Origin: Microbacterium sp. SL75 | GTDB lineage: Bacteria; Actinomycetota; Actinomycetes; Actinomycetales; Microbacteriaceae | Assembly: GCF_026625865.1 (NCBI RefSeq) | Contig: NZ_CP113067.1 | Location: 1,302,001-1,366,000 of the forward strand | Direction of reading: 5' to 3' | Length of the DNA stretch: 64,000 nt | Shown here: piece after piece, positions 18,866 through 27,478 of the stretch | Layout: each line of letters opens with the position of its first letter | Numbering within the stretch: the stretch's first letter is position 1 | Translations under genes and position numbers: made by a program | Notes under the pieces: model-generated | Told to the model about the DNA's origin: nothing | Database searches by the model: none | What the model saw: only the letters and a program-made list of their open reading frames with translations

Positions 18866-19474
18866 TCAGGCGAAACCGTGCAGGGCGAGGAACGTCCACG
18901 TGGCGCCATTGGTGTCGCGGCGCGCGACCTGGTCGTGGAAATGGCGGAAGAGCGTCTCGCGGGTGCCGTCGGAGACGCTCGTCCACCCCTCGAGGTTGCG
19001 GCGGAGGACGAGATCGAGCTGCAGGAAGGTCTTCTGGAAGACGACATTGCGTGAAACGTCCACGAGGTGCGAGGCCAGATCCATGACCGCACGCACGTAC
19101 TGCTCCGAAGATTCGGCGGAACGCATCTCTTCGACGAAGCGTGCGGTGTCGAGGAGCTCCTCATCGGTGCATCGGGGAAGGGCGACGTGCATCGCGGCCG
19201 CGATGGTGTGCGCGGCGTACTCGCGCATGTCGTGGCGGGCACGGTCGGTGAGGGCCGCAACCCGGGTGTACCTGTTGGCCGCGACCTCGACGAGTCCGAT
19301 CCGCTCGAGCCGCTGGAGTGCCTCGCGCACAGGGGTGCGGGAGATCCCCATCAGGGTTGCCAGTTCGACGTCGCGCAGGCGGTCGCCGGCCTGGAGTCGA
19401 CCATCGACGATCGCCTCGCCGAGGGCCCGGTAGGCCTCGTCGACGAGGGCGGAAGCACGCCGACGACTATCCAT
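18866..19474 (-). CDS. GntR-family transcriptional regulator, FCD type
   Basis: A 202-residue regulator. The winged helix-turn-helix spans residues ~10-75 (LGEAIVDGRLQAGDRLRDVE, MGISRTPVREALQRLERIGL). The all-helical C-terminal domain carries Asp/His positions (RHDMREY, MDLASHLVD, RHFHDQVARRD) typical of metal- or acid-binding FCD domains. The ATG at 19474 is chosen because TAAAAT lies 7 nt upstream (leaderless); an earlier in-frame start would sit on this promoter. Effector and targets unknown; no metabolic neighbour. Confidence 0.85.
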   Translation of the reverse strand: MDSRRRASALVDEAYRALGEAIVDGRLQAGDRLRDVELATLMGISRTPVREALQRLERIGLVEVAANRYTRVAALTDRARHDMREYAAHTIAAAMHVALPRCTDEELLDTARFVEEMRSAESSEQYVRAVMDLASHLVDVSRNVVFQKTFLQLDLVLRRNLEGWTSVSDGTRETLFRHFHDQVARRDTNGATWTFLALHGFA

Positions 19475-19795
19475 CAGCCGGATTTTAGGGCCTCCGGTTA
19501 CCACAGCACATGGGAAGAACTTGCTGATTCTTCGTTTTCGTGTCGCGCGCGGGCCCCCGCGCCGGTAAAGTGATCGCCGTCACGCCTCGCGTGACATATC
19601 CGGGGGGATCCGTCGACGCCCGGGCTTCGAGCCTTGCTCAGCCCGGGCGTCGTATGGGCTTACGGCGTGTTTCCGCGTATCTCGCGCCTCGCAACGTTTG
19701 TGTCACGGACCCGTGCGAGAACAGACCCCGGCGGTTACCGTGGGGGCACAGACCGGCGCGCTCGGCGCCGGCTCAAGCGGAAAACGGCAGAACGA
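19475..19795. other. 321-bp intergenic region upstream of cspA with two strong hairpins
   Basis: No protein gene is seen. Two inverted repeats are present on the plus strand: GTCACGC-ctc-GCGTGAC at 19579-19595 and CGACGCCCGGGCT / AGCCCGGGCGTCG at 19614-19626 and 19640-19652 (13-bp stem, 13-nt loop). The leftward GntR promoter occupies the left edge. The remainder could be a long cspA 5' leader or a small RNA gene ending at the second hairpin. Confidence 0.5.
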
Positions 19796-20002
19796 ATGAG
19801 CACGCAGGGCACGGTCAAGTGGTTCAACTCGGAAAAGGGCTTCGGCTTCATCGCGCCCGATGACGGCAGCCAGGACGTCTTCGCGCACTACAGCGCGATC
19901 CAGTCGGGCGGCTACCGCTCGCTCGAAGAGAACCAGCGTGTCGAGTTCGAGGTCGCCCAGGGCCCCAAGGGCCTGCAGGCGGAGAACATCCGCCCCCTCT
20001 GA
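19796..20002 (+). CDS. cspA: cold-shock protein, CspA family
   Basis: A 68-residue single cold-shock domain that binds single-stranded RNA/DNA and melts RNA structure. RNP1 is GFGFI in [12 protein letters not shown] and RNP2 is VFAHYS in DVFAHYSAI, with KWFN at the start. No Shine-Dalgarno is evident before the ATG, and the 321-bp upstream region is unusually long and structured, as in cold-shock genes controlled through their leaders. Confidence 0.95.
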   Translation: MSTQGTVKWFNSEKGFGFIAPDDGSQDVFAHYSAIQSGGYRSLEENQRVEFEVAQGPKGLQAENIRPL

Positions 20003-20065
20003 TCCTCCACCGGCTCCGGTCGGTCCGGCCCCGGTCGTGCGCGTTCCGCGTGTCGGCCGGGGCCT

Positions 20066-22129
20066 TCAGTGTTCGTGACGCACGAGGTCGACGCCCGCGG
20101 CGGCGAACTGCCCCAGCGTCGCGTGCGGAAGGAACGCCCGCGTCAGGGCGGCACCGATTCGCGTGAGATCGGCCTCGTCGCGGAAGAGCAGGTACATCGT
20201 CTCGTAGCGCGGGTGGAACTTCTGCTTGAACCGGTGCAACGAGGCGAAGCCGTAGACGGGCTCGAGCATCGCGGCCATGCGGTCCTGCAGGTCGGCGATC
20301 GCGCCGGCATCCGCCGGATACTCGTGGGCCAGCGGGGCGCCGGACAGGGACATGACCTGGGCTCCTTCGGCGGAGAACTCGCGGGCGGATGCGCCGATGA
20401 GGTACTCCATGACCGGCCCGAAGCCGCCGTCGCGGCGGCGCATCAGGTCGAGCGTCCAGCCGCGGATCCCGTCCTCGCCGTAGATCGGCAGCCACGACAG
20501 GAAGCCGTCCACATCGCCCTGCGGTGAGACCGCAAGGGCGATACGCACCTCGGGATCGGCCGCTTCGTGCAGGGTGCCGAGGGTGAACCCCATCTCGGGC
20601 AGGCCCTTGTCTCCGACCCAGCTCTCCGAGATCGCACGCAGTTGCTGTCGCACCCCCCACGTCTCGTCGCTGAGCCTCGAGAGGCGGAAGGTCATGCCCT
20701 CGCGCTCGCCGCGATTGAGCGAGGTGCGCACCGCGCCCCAGGCCTTGCCGGTGAACTGCAGGCCGGGCAGATCGACCACCGTGTCATCGGCCACGACGAT
20801 GCGTCGCCATCCGTCCGGGACGGCATCGGCCGTCGCCTCGCCCGCGCTGAAGAAGCACGGTGCGAGCCCCGCGGCCTCGGCCGCCTCGATGAACGAGCGG
20901 ACGGTCTGAGCGCGGGTGCCGACGGGCCCGAGCGGGTCGCCCAGGACGAGCGCGACGCCGGAGCGACGCTGGTACGCGACGAGGCCGCGGCCGAAGCGCG
21001 CGTACGACAAGCCCTCCCACGTCGTCATCCACGACAGCGTGCCTCCGCCGCTCGTGTGCAGTTCGTTCTTCACCTCAGCGACCGACGGGGCGGGGGAGTC
21101 GCCGAGCGCTGCGCGCGGACGGGCACGGAAGGCTGCCCGCACCAGGAAGAAGTAGACGGATGCCACGAGCCACAGCGCCGAGGAGGCCAGGACGCTGGTG
21201 AAGTCGGCATCCAGATCCGCTTCGATCTGGGTGAGACCCTCCAGGAGCAGGACGCCGAAGAGCAGAAGAACCAACAGGAGGTTCAGCGCGCTGTAGAGCA
21301 TCACCACGACCCAGGCCCATCGTCGACCGCGGCGGAGGGCTGTGGCGACCACGAGGACGACGAGCGTATTGACCGCGACGTCGACCCACGATCCCGAGGT
21401 CGCCGCCGACGAGCCGAACGGACCGGTCATCGGGGCGAGATAGCCGAGGATCTCGAACGCCCCGAGGGCGCACAGCACGACGAAGGCGATCAGGCGTTGT
21501 TCGCGTACGCTCACGCGCTGCGGGCGCAGCGACCTGTCGACTCCCAGCACGAGGGCGACGGCGAGGACGCGCTCGAGATCGGGGAGCGAGCCGTAGTAGA
21601 GGAAGGTGAGGGCGAGACCCGCGATGAGGACCGTCCACGCGCGAAGGCGCCACGGGGAGGGCAGGAGCGCGAGCGCCGCCGCCACGCAGGCGAAGACACC
21701 GCCGGAGGGACCCACATCGAGCGTCATCGCCTGTGCCTGCGCCCAAGGCCACGACAAGAAGGCCGTGAGCCACAGGAAGAGGGACGCGGCGAAGATCGAG
21801 AACAGCTGGCCCACGGCGAAGTACGCACTCGCGACGCGCGTGCCGCGACGGACCTCGAGGAACCCCATCCCGACGAGGGTCGGGAGGCCGATGAGGTACA
21901 GCCACGGTGCGCTGATCACGAAGGTGCCGGTGATCGGCGTCCACCACCGGCCGGCTTCGAGGGCGGGCAGGCCGTACGCAAGCGTGTCGAAGGCGTCGGA
22001 GGCGGTGAACGGCTGCCAGAGCGCGCCGGTCGCGACGCCTGTGGCGAGCAGGATGCCGACCAGCATGATCGTGGCCGGCAGGCGGCGCGCGAGCTGCGGC
22101 ACCCGTCGGCGCATCGTGTTCTGCCCCAT
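20066..22129 (-). CDS. MprF-like DUF2156 protein with rhomboid-like membrane domain
   Basis: 687 residues. About eight to nine membrane helices occupy the first ~360 residues; the first six resemble a rhomboid fold, including GPSGG near residue 145 at the place of the catalytic GxSG, but the usual last-helix His is not found. The C-terminal ~310 residues are a DUF2156 double-GNAT domain of the lysyl-phosphatidylglycerol synthase type (GRGLVAYQRRSGVALVLGDP, GVDLVRHEH end). Proposed role: aminoacyl transfer to membrane lipid. ATG 22129 has TATCGT 7 nt upstream. Confidence 0.75.
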   Translation of the reverse strand: MGQNTMRRRVPQLARRLPATIMLVGILLATGVATGALWQPFTASDAFDTLAYGLPALEAGRWWTPITGTFVISAPWLYLIGLPTLVGMGFLEVRRGTRVASAYFAVGQLFSIFAASLFLWLTAFLSWPWAQAQAMTLDVGPSGGVFACVAAALALLPSPWRLRAWTVLIAGLALTFLYYGSLPDLERVLAVALVLGVDRSLRPQRVSVREQRLIAFVVLCALGAFEILGYLAPMTGPFGSSAATSGSWVDVAVNTLVVLVVATALRRGRRWAWVVVMLYSALNLLLVLLLFGVLLLEGLTQIEADLDADFTSVLASSALWLVASVYFFLVRAAFRARPRAALGDSPAPSVAEVKNELHTSGGGTLSWMTTWEGLSYARFGRGLVAYQRRSGVALVLGDPLGPVGTRAQTVRSFIEAAEAAGLAPCFFSAGEATADAVPDGWRRIVVADDTVVDLPGLQFTGKAWGAVRTSLNRGEREGMTFRLSRLSDETWGVRQQLRAISESWVGDKGLPEMGFTLGTLHEAADPEVRIALAVSPQGDVDGFLSWLPIYGEDGIRGWTLDLMRRRDGGFGPVMEYLIGASAREFSAEGAQVMSLSGAPLAHEYPADAGAIADLQDRMAAMLEPVYGFASLHRFKQKFHPRYETMYLLFRDEADLTRIGAALTRAFLPHATLGQFAAAGVDLVRHEH

Positions 22130-22181
22130 GCCGCTCACGATAGGGCACGGGGGTCGCGCGACGGCGGACCGGGGTCGGTGG

Positions 22182-23375
22182 TCAGCTCGGTCGGGACACC
22201 GAGTGCCACGCGGCGCGTGCGTGGGCGAGAGCCTGCTCGGCATCGGTCGCCGCGCGGGCGGCGGCGAGGTGACGGCGGGCGTCTTCGAGCCGGAGGCGAT
22301 CGGCGATCGGGGCCTCGGAGTCGCGCGCGTCGGCGACGGCGAGGGCGGCGCGGGCGCAGGCCAGGGTTCCCGGCAGAGCGGCGCGTGCGGCTTCGAGGCG
22401 TTGCCGCGGGGTCATCGCCTCGCTCAGCGCTTCGTCTCTTCGCTCGCGTACCCGGGCCACGATGGCGATGGCGCGCCGGGGTCGCCGGGCCGTGTCGGTC
22501 GCCGCGGCTTCGAGGTCTCGTGCGGCGGCGTCCAAGCGCTCAGCGGCGTCGGGTGCCGCTTCGCCGGGCCGGCGAGACGCCAGTTGCGTCGCTGCCGCGA
22601 TCTCGGCTCGCGCCGCGGTGATCTCGGTCGCCGCGTTCTCGGCGGCCTGCATCGCGACCCGGTGCGCGTCCTCGACGGCGCGCAGCTGTCTTTCGGCGCG
22701 GGCGAGGGCGGCGCAGGCGTCCAAGAGGTGGCGGCCGTCCGGCTCGGAGGCGGCGCGCTCGATGGCGTCGTCGGCGTCGCGGAGCGCGTCGGATGCCGCC
22801 CGCCCGGCCGCCTCGGCATCGTCGCGGTCTTCGGGGGCGAAACGTTCGCGCAGCACGATGAGGAGCGGCTCGGGATCGCCCGTCGTTTCGATCAGTCGTG
22901 CGCGGCGGCCGCGGGCGGCGGCCAGGAGCGCGGCCGCGCTCCGGTGCGTGCGGGCCCACTCCTCGAGCTGCGTGCGGGTGCGAGCGACGCGTTCGCTCTG
23001 GTCGTCCAGCTGGGCGCGTAACCGGCGGGCCTCGTCGCGTCGCCGGACAGCGAGACCGGTGTCGGTCTCGAGGCGCGAGACGTCGGCGAACCCGCGATCG
23101 CGCGTGCGAAGGGCGGCGGCCCGGGCGCGGCGGAGCTCGGTCGGTTCGTCGATGGCATCTACCGCGTCCGCGGCCCGGAAGGCCAGCTCCAGTTCGATGA
23201 CGGCGTCGTCGAGGCGAAGCAGCGCCTCGGCGGCATCGCTCACGGACTGGGCGGCCGCGGCGCGAGCACGGGGCGATCTGCGCGAGAGCCGCACGGCGAT
23301 GACGATGGCCGCCACGGTGAGTGCGGCCGCCAGCAGGGCGATCGTCGCGGGGGCAACCCCCTCGAGTTCAAACAC
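22182..23375 (-). CDS. membrane-anchored coiled-coil protein
   Basis: 397 residues: one N-terminal membrane helix (about 8-28), a short basic stretch, and then a long, almost entirely alpha-helical Ala/Arg/Glu/Asp-rich region with heptad periodicity. Composition resembles the C-terminal coiled-coil of actinobacterial TPM-domain proteins, but no TPM domain is encoded ahead of it, so the link is only suggestive. The first 8 bp overlap the end of the HAD phosphatase gene, so the two are likely co-transcribed. Confidence 0.6.
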   Translation of the reverse strand: MFELEGVAPATIALLAAALTVAAIVIAVRLSRRSPRARAAAAQSVSDAAEALLRLDDAVIELELAFRAADAVDAIDEPTELRRARAAALRTRDRGFADVSRLETDTGLAVRRRDEARRLRAQLDDQSERVARTRTQLEEWARTHRSAAALLAAARGRRARLIETTGDPEPLLIVLRERFAPEDRDDAEAAGRAASDALRDADDAIERAASEPDGRHLLDACAALARAERQLRAVEDAHRVAMQAAENAATEITAARAEIAAATQLASRRPGEAAPDAAERLDAAARDLEAAATDTARRPRRAIAIVARVRERRDEALSEAMTPRQRLEAARAALPGTLACARAALAVADARDSEAPIADRLRLEDARRHLAAARAATDAEQALAHARAAWHSVSRPS

Positions 23376-24072
23376 CGACGGAGGTGCCCGGTCCCGACGA
23401 GTCGTCGATCAGCAGAAGAGCACGCAGTTCGTCGATCTCGTCGACGGCAGCCTGGGCGCCGTCCGCCTCGTGGGGCCAACTGAAGCCCCACCGGACGAAG
23501 ATCACCGGCACCCCGGCATCCGCCCCTCCCTCGACGTCGTGGTGTCGATCGCCGATGAGGATGGGGCGCGAGGTGTCGGCCCCGGCGGCTTCGAGACGGC
23601 GCAGCGCCTCGCGCACGACGTCGGCCTTCGTGCTCAGGGTGCGCTCGTCGAGGGTGGCTCCGACCATGGCCTCGAGTGATGGAGCGAGGCCGAAGTGGTC
23701 CATGAGGGCGACCACCTGTACTTCGGGCTTGGAGCTCGCCGTCGACTGCGGAATGCCCGCCGCGTGCAGGTCGTGCACCAGCTGTTCGACGCCCGGGTAC
23801 AGGCGCGCGCTCACCGTGTAGCCCTCGCTCTTGTTCAGCCCGCGGTAGAAGGTGACGGCTTCGGTGGCCTGCTCAGGAGTCATCCCCACGTTCACCTGGA
23901 ACGACTCGAACATCGGCGGACCGATCCAGTGCGACAGCTCTCCCCGCACGGGGGGCGTGCGTCCGAAGTGCTCGAGTGTGATCGTCAACCGGCGGAGGAT
24001 GCCCTCCGATGCGTCGACGAGGGTTCCGTCGACGTCCCACAGGACGCAGGAGAAGGGAGAGCGTGCAGGCAT
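23368..24072 (-). CDS. HAD-superfamily phosphatase, phosphoglycolate phosphatase-like
   Basis: Haloacid dehalogenase hydrolase of 234 residues. Motif I is WDVDGTLVDAS (nucleophile Asp, acid/base Asp), a helical C1 cap follows, motif II is STASSKPEVQV, motif III includes Lys in STKADVV, and motif IV is ILIGDRHHDVEGG with the metal Asp pair. Closest to Gph/phosphoglycolate-type enzymes, though substrates of this family vary widely. ATG 24072 has TAGCGT 6 nt upstream. Confidence 0.85.
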   Translation of the reverse strand: MPARSPFSCVLWDVDGTLVDASEGILRRLTITLEHFGRTPPVRGELSHWIGPPMFESFQVNVGMTPEQATEAVTFYRGLNKSEGYTVSARLYPGVEQLVHDLHAAGIPQSTASSKPEVQVVALMDHFGLAPSLEAMVGATLDERTLSTKADVVREALRRLEAAGADTSRPILIGDRHHDVEGGADAGVPVIFVRWGFSWPHEADGAQAAVDEIDELRALLLIDDSSGPGTSVGV

Positions 24073-24115
24073 GCGTCCACGCTACCGGCGCTGCCCGCGC
24101 GCGGCGCTCGCCGCG

Positions 24116-24811
24116 TCAGAAGAGCCGCGGGGCGCCCGACTGCACGCCCTTCATCTCGTCGTAATCGAGGACGAGGCACCGGATGCCGCGGTCGGTGGCG
24201 AGCACGCGCGCTTGGGGCTTGATCTCTTGCGCGGCGTAGACGCCGGTGACCGGGGCGAGCAGAGGATCGCGGTTGAGCAGCTCGAGGTAGCGGGTGAGCT
24301 GCTCGACGCCGTCGATGTCGCCGCGACGCTTGACCTCGATCGCGACGGTGCCGTGGCCGTCGTCATTGCGCAGCAGCAGATCGACCGGGCCGATCGCGGT
24401 GGGGTACTCACGGCGCACGAGCGTGAGGTTCTCACCCACCACCGACACCTGCTCGGCGAGCAGGCGCTGCAGATCGGCCTCGACGCCGTCCTTGATGAGC
24501 CCGGGGTCGAGGCCCAGGTCGTGGGCGGTGTCGTGCATGACCTCGTGGATGCGCACCAGCAGTGCGTCGCCGCTCTTCGCGTGCGTCACGCGCCAGCGTT
24601 CGATCACGCCGTCTTCGATGTCGGCCTCGTCGGGCTGCTCGAGGGTGAGCGAGCACGGCGGGCTCATCCAGTTCAGGGGCGCGTGTTGGACGTCGCGATG
24701 GAACGCGACCGTACCGTCGGCCTTGACCATGATGAGTCGGGTCGCGAGGGGCAGATGTGTCTTCAGGCGACCGGTGTAGTCGACGGAGCAACGAGCAATG
24801 ACGAGGCGCAC
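24116..24811 (-). CDS. nucS: endonuclease NucS
   Basis: Mismatch-specific endonuclease (EndoMS) of the non-canonical mismatch-repair pathway in Actinobacteria, acting with the sliding clamp. The 231-residue protein has the N-terminal DNA-binding domain and a C-terminal RecB-like nuclease: [12 protein letters not shown] (Asp) and [20 protein letters not shown] (Glu, Lys, and Gln). A short Arg-Leu-Phe end fits a clamp-binding tail. The GTG at 24811 begins the conserved [17 protein letters not shown] lies 6 nt upstream. MutS/MutL are absent from Actinobacteria of this kind. Confidence 0.93.
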   Translation of the reverse strand: MRLVIARCSVDYTGRLKTHLPLATRLIMVKADGTVAFHRDVQHAPLNWMSPPCSLTLEQPDEADIEDGVIERWRVTHAKSGDALLVRIHEVMHDTAHDLGLDPGLIKDGVEADLQRLLAEQVSVVGENLTLVRREYPTAIGPVDLLLRNDDGHGTVAIEVKRRGDIDGVEQLTRYLELLNRDPLLAPVTGVYAAQEIKPQARVLATDRGIRCLVLDYDEMKGVQSGAPRLF

Positions 24812-25014
24812 GACTCCATTGTCGCAACTCGAGACGATCGTCACACCGCCGTCGAGAGAGACCGTGCCGTGGCTGCGGTGCGCCGCCGCCCCCGGGTAGC
24901 TCGTCCGACGGGTCGCGTCACCCCGAGGGTTCCGCACCGTCGTCGCGACGGCGGGATGCGCGTCGAGGCGGCCGGAGTCATCGACGCAGCAGCGACCGCT
25001 GGGGGCCGTGGCGC
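24812..25014. other. intergenic region, nothing recognised
   Basis: About 200 bp between the nucS start and the end of the MFS gene. Apart from the nucS -10 hexamer near 24820, no RNA gene, repeat or clear terminator was seen. Confidence 0.4.
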
Positions 25015-26256
25015 CTAATCGCGCCGCGCCGGCTCTGCGGCCCGCTCGTTCTCGACGGCGAGCGGCTTGGCCGCGCCCGAGAAGAGACCGGATGCCACGA
25101 TGAGCCCGACCACGATGAGCAGCGTGTTGAGCAGACCGATGTGGTCGCCGATCCACCCGAGGATCGGGGGGCCGCACAGGAACGCCACGTAGCCGATGGT
25201 CGCCGCGGCGGCCACGCGGGAGGCGGCCTTGGCGGGGTCGTCGGCGGCGGCCGACATGCCGATCGGGAACCCGAGCGAGGCACCGAGGCCCCACAGAGCC
25301 GCACCCACGAAGACGAGGGGACCGTAGGGCGCGAGGATGAACAGCAACAGACCCGCGGCGGCGGTGCCGGCGAGCACCCGCAGCACGAGCACACGGCCGA
25401 GGCGGTCGACGACGGGGCCCCCGGCGATGCGGCCCACGGTCATGGCGACCGAGAATACCGCGAGCACCGCAGGACCTGCCTCTTCGGGGGCTCCGTGGCC
25501 GTAGACCACGGCCGAGGGGAGCCAGTCGTTGGCGCTGCCTTCGGCGAACGCCATGCCCAGCATGATCACCCCGAGCGTGTACGTGCGCGGCTCGCGCCAG
25601 GCCTGCAGCGAGACGGCGAGACGCTCGCGCCAGTGGGCGCGCTCCTCGGCGGCGGGGGCGTCCATCGCTACCTCGGCCCGCGGCACGTTGGCCACCGACA
25701 CGAAGGCCACCACCATGATGACCACGCCCATCGCCGCGCAGTGCGCGACCACGGGGATGCCCAGGCTGACGGCGACGAATCCCAGACCCGCGCCGATGAC
25801 GGTGCCGAAGCTGAAGAAGGCGTGCAGCAGCGGCATGATCGTGCGCCGGGTGGCCTTCTCGAGCGCTGCTCCCTCGACGTTCATCATCACGTCGACCGTG
25901 CCGTTGCCGAACCCGAACAGGGCGAGGCCCACGAGGGCGACCCCGAACAACTGCAGCGAGTCGGCCCCGAAGCCGATGATCATGAGGCCGATGCCTACGA
26001 GCAGCAGGGCGACGAGCATGCCGGTGCGCGCGCCGATGCGGGCCATGACAGCCGGCGCGATCGAGAGACCGATGATGGATGCCACGCCCATGCCGAGCAG
26101 GAGCAGCCCGACGCCGGAGTTCTCGATGCCGAGCGATTCGCGGATGGCGGGCACCCGCGACGCCCACGTCGAGATGCTCAGCCCGCTCGCGAGGAAGATG
26201 GCGCAGATCGCGATGTGCCAGCGGACGAGCTGGGACCGGGTGAGCGTCGAGTGCAT
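25015..26256 (-). CDS. MFS transporter
   Basis: Major facilitator permease of 413 residues with twelve predicted membrane helices. The loop 2-3 motif is degenerate (MARIGARTG); other landmarks are [15 protein letters not shown] in helix 1 and [10 protein letters not shown] in the loop after helix 8. The substrate is not evident; the fold and start resemble sugar or small-molecule permeases regulated by local LacI proteins. It diverges from a LacI regulator across twin palindromes. ATG 26256 has TACAGT 6 nt upstream (leaderless). Confidence 0.87.
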   Translation of the reverse strand: MHSTLTRSQLVRWHIAICAIFLASGLSISTWASRVPAIRESLGIENSGVGLLLLGMGVASIIGLSIAPAVMARIGARTGMLVALLLVGIGLMIIGFGADSLQLFGVALVGLALFGFGNGTVDVMMNVEGAALEKATRRTIMPLLHAFFSFGTVIGAGLGFVAVSLGIPVVAHCAAMGVVIMVVAFVSVANVPRAEVAMDAPAAEERAHWRERLAVSLQAWREPRTYTLGVIMLGMAFAEGSANDWLPSAVVYGHGAPEEAGPAVLAVFSVAMTVGRIAGGPVVDRLGRVLVLRVLAGTAAAGLLLFILAPYGPLVFVGAALWGLGASLGFPIGMSAAADDPAKAASRVAAAATIGYVAFLCGPPILGWIGDHIGLLNTLLIVVGLIVASGLFSGAAKPLAVENERAAEPARRD

Positions 26257-26262
26257 GCGGCC

Positions 26263-26268
26263 ACTGTA
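26263..26268 (-). promoter_or_regulatory. -10 element of the MFS gene, leaderless
   Basis: Reads TACAGT on the minus strand, 6 nt before the ATG, and sits one base from operator copy 1. Confidence 0.5.
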
Positions 26269-26269
26269 C

Positions 26270-26301
26270 CGAATCGATTCGACACGCATCGAATCGATTC
26301 G
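26270..26301. promoter_or_regulatory. twin LacI-type operators CGAATCGATTCG
   Basis: Two identical 12-bp perfect palindromes, 26270-26281 and 26290-26301, with centres 20 bp apart (about two helical turns, same DNA face). They lie between the divergent MFS and LacI promoters; the left copy adjoins the MFS -10 and the right copy covers the LacI -35 position. The central CG and symmetric arms are typical of LacI-family sites. Confidence 0.82.
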
Positions 26302-26321
26302 GCGACGCCCGCGTCGGCGAG

Positions 26322-26327
26322 TACGAT
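26322..26327 (+). promoter_or_regulatory. -10 element of the LacI gene, leaderless
   Basis: TACGAT ends 6 nt before the GTG at 26334; no ribosome site precedes the start. Confidence 0.5.
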
Positions 26328-26333
26328 CGGCCC

Positions 26334-27383
26334 GTGAGCAACCGTCGCGCGACCATCAGCGACGTCGCCCGAGAGGCCGGCGTCTCGGCGTCGACCGCGT
26401 CCGTCGTCTTCAGCGGCAAGACGCCGACCTCGCAGGCGACCCGCGCGCGAGTGCTCGCGGCGGCCGAGAGCCTCGGGTACACCGGGCCCGATCCGCGCGC
26501 CGCGTCCCTTCGTCGCGGACGCTCCGGCATCGTGGGCGTGGTCTTCGACCAGCACCTCGGTACGGCGTTCCTCGACCCGGTCACGACCCACATGATGGAC
26601 GGTCTGGCCGACGGCGTCTCTCGCCTGGGGGCGGCGCTGCTGCTGCTTCGCGACGACGGCGAGACGGTGAGCGAACCCTCGCTGCACACCGCTCCCATCG
26701 ACGCCGCGGTGCTGATCGGCTGCAGCCCGCGCATGCGCGACTCCCTCGAGATCGTGAAGGGCCGCGGCATCCCGGTCGTCGTGGTCGAGGGCGATGCGGG
26801 CGAGGGCGTGCCCCAGGTGCTGCTCGACAACACCGAAGCGCAGCGCGAGGCCGCGCGCCACCTCGAGGCGCTCGGTCACCGAGACGTCGTGATCGTCACC
26901 CTGCCCACCGACACGGCTCGGCGCCGCGGCTGGATCTCCGACGAAGCCGTCGTCCGGGTCGACGTCACCGCCGACCGGCTGGCCGGGGCCCGGGAGGTGT
27001 TCCCCGACGCTCCCGCCGTGGCCGCCGCCACCAGCTCGATCGACGAGGGGAGCATCGCCGGTCGAGCGATCTTCGCCGATCCCGACCACCGCCCGACGGC
27101 GGTCATCGCCCAGAGCGACCTGCTCGCGGCCGGGGTCATCCGCGCCGCCGAGGAAGCGGGTCTGCGAGTGCCCGACGACGTGAGCGTAACCGGGTTCGAC
27201 GGGGTCGTCGTCGACGGCCTCGCCCCGCACGTGCTGACCACCCTGGTGCAGCCCGCCACCGCGAAGGGCCGCGCTGCCGGTGAGGCCGTGGCGGCGATGC
27301 TCGAGGACGAGACGCCCTCAGGGCTCGACCTGCGGTGCGCCTTCCGAGAGGGAACGACGACCGGCCCGCCGCGTACCACATGA
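26334..27383 (+). CDS. LacI-family transcriptional regulator
   Basis: 349 residues. N-terminal helix-turn-helix and hinge ([20 protein letters not shown], then [22 protein letters not shown]) followed by a periplasmic-binding-protein-like effector domain that ends in [10 protein letters not shown]. It should bind the twin palindromes upstream, controlling itself and the divergent MFS gene. The effector cannot be read, but the pairing with a single transporter suggests the transported compound or a derivative. Confidence 0.92.
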   Translation: MSNRRATISDVAREAGVSASTASVVFSGKTPTSQATRARVLAAAESLGYTGPDPRAASLRRGRSGIVGVVFDQHLGTAFLDPVTTHMMDGLADGVSRLGAALLLLRDDGETVSEPSLHTAPIDAAVLIGCSPRMRDSLEIVKGRGIPVVVVEGDAGEGVPQVLLDNTEAQREAARHLEALGHRDVVIVTLPTDTARRRGWISDEAVVRVDVTADRLAGAREVFPDAPAVAAATSSIDEGSIAGRAIFADPDHRPTAVIAQSDLLAAGVIRAAEEAGLRVPDDVSVTGFDGVVVDGLAPHVLTTLVQPATAKGRAAGEAVAAMLEDETPSGLDLRCAFREGTTTGPPRTT

Positions 27384-27415
27384 CGCCGCGGATGCTGGGA
27401 CTCTCATGCTCCGCA

Positions 27416-27421
27416 TAGAAT
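27416..27421 (+). promoter_or_regulatory. probable -10 element of the mrp operon
   Basis: TAGAAT lies 57 nt before the mrpA start; a separate GAGGAGG ribosome site follows, so this transcript has a leader. Confidence 0.4.
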
Positions 27422-27478
27422 AGTCACGACACCCCGAGAGCCCGGGCATCCGCCCGTCGACCCCGAGGAGGCCCGACC

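Noticed and set aside
24812..26833. Continuous open frame joining nucS to a much longer upstream protein
   Set aside because: The upstream part lies in another frame of the MFS and LacI genes; the NucS domain begins exactly at GTG 24811 with a -10 hexamer before it.
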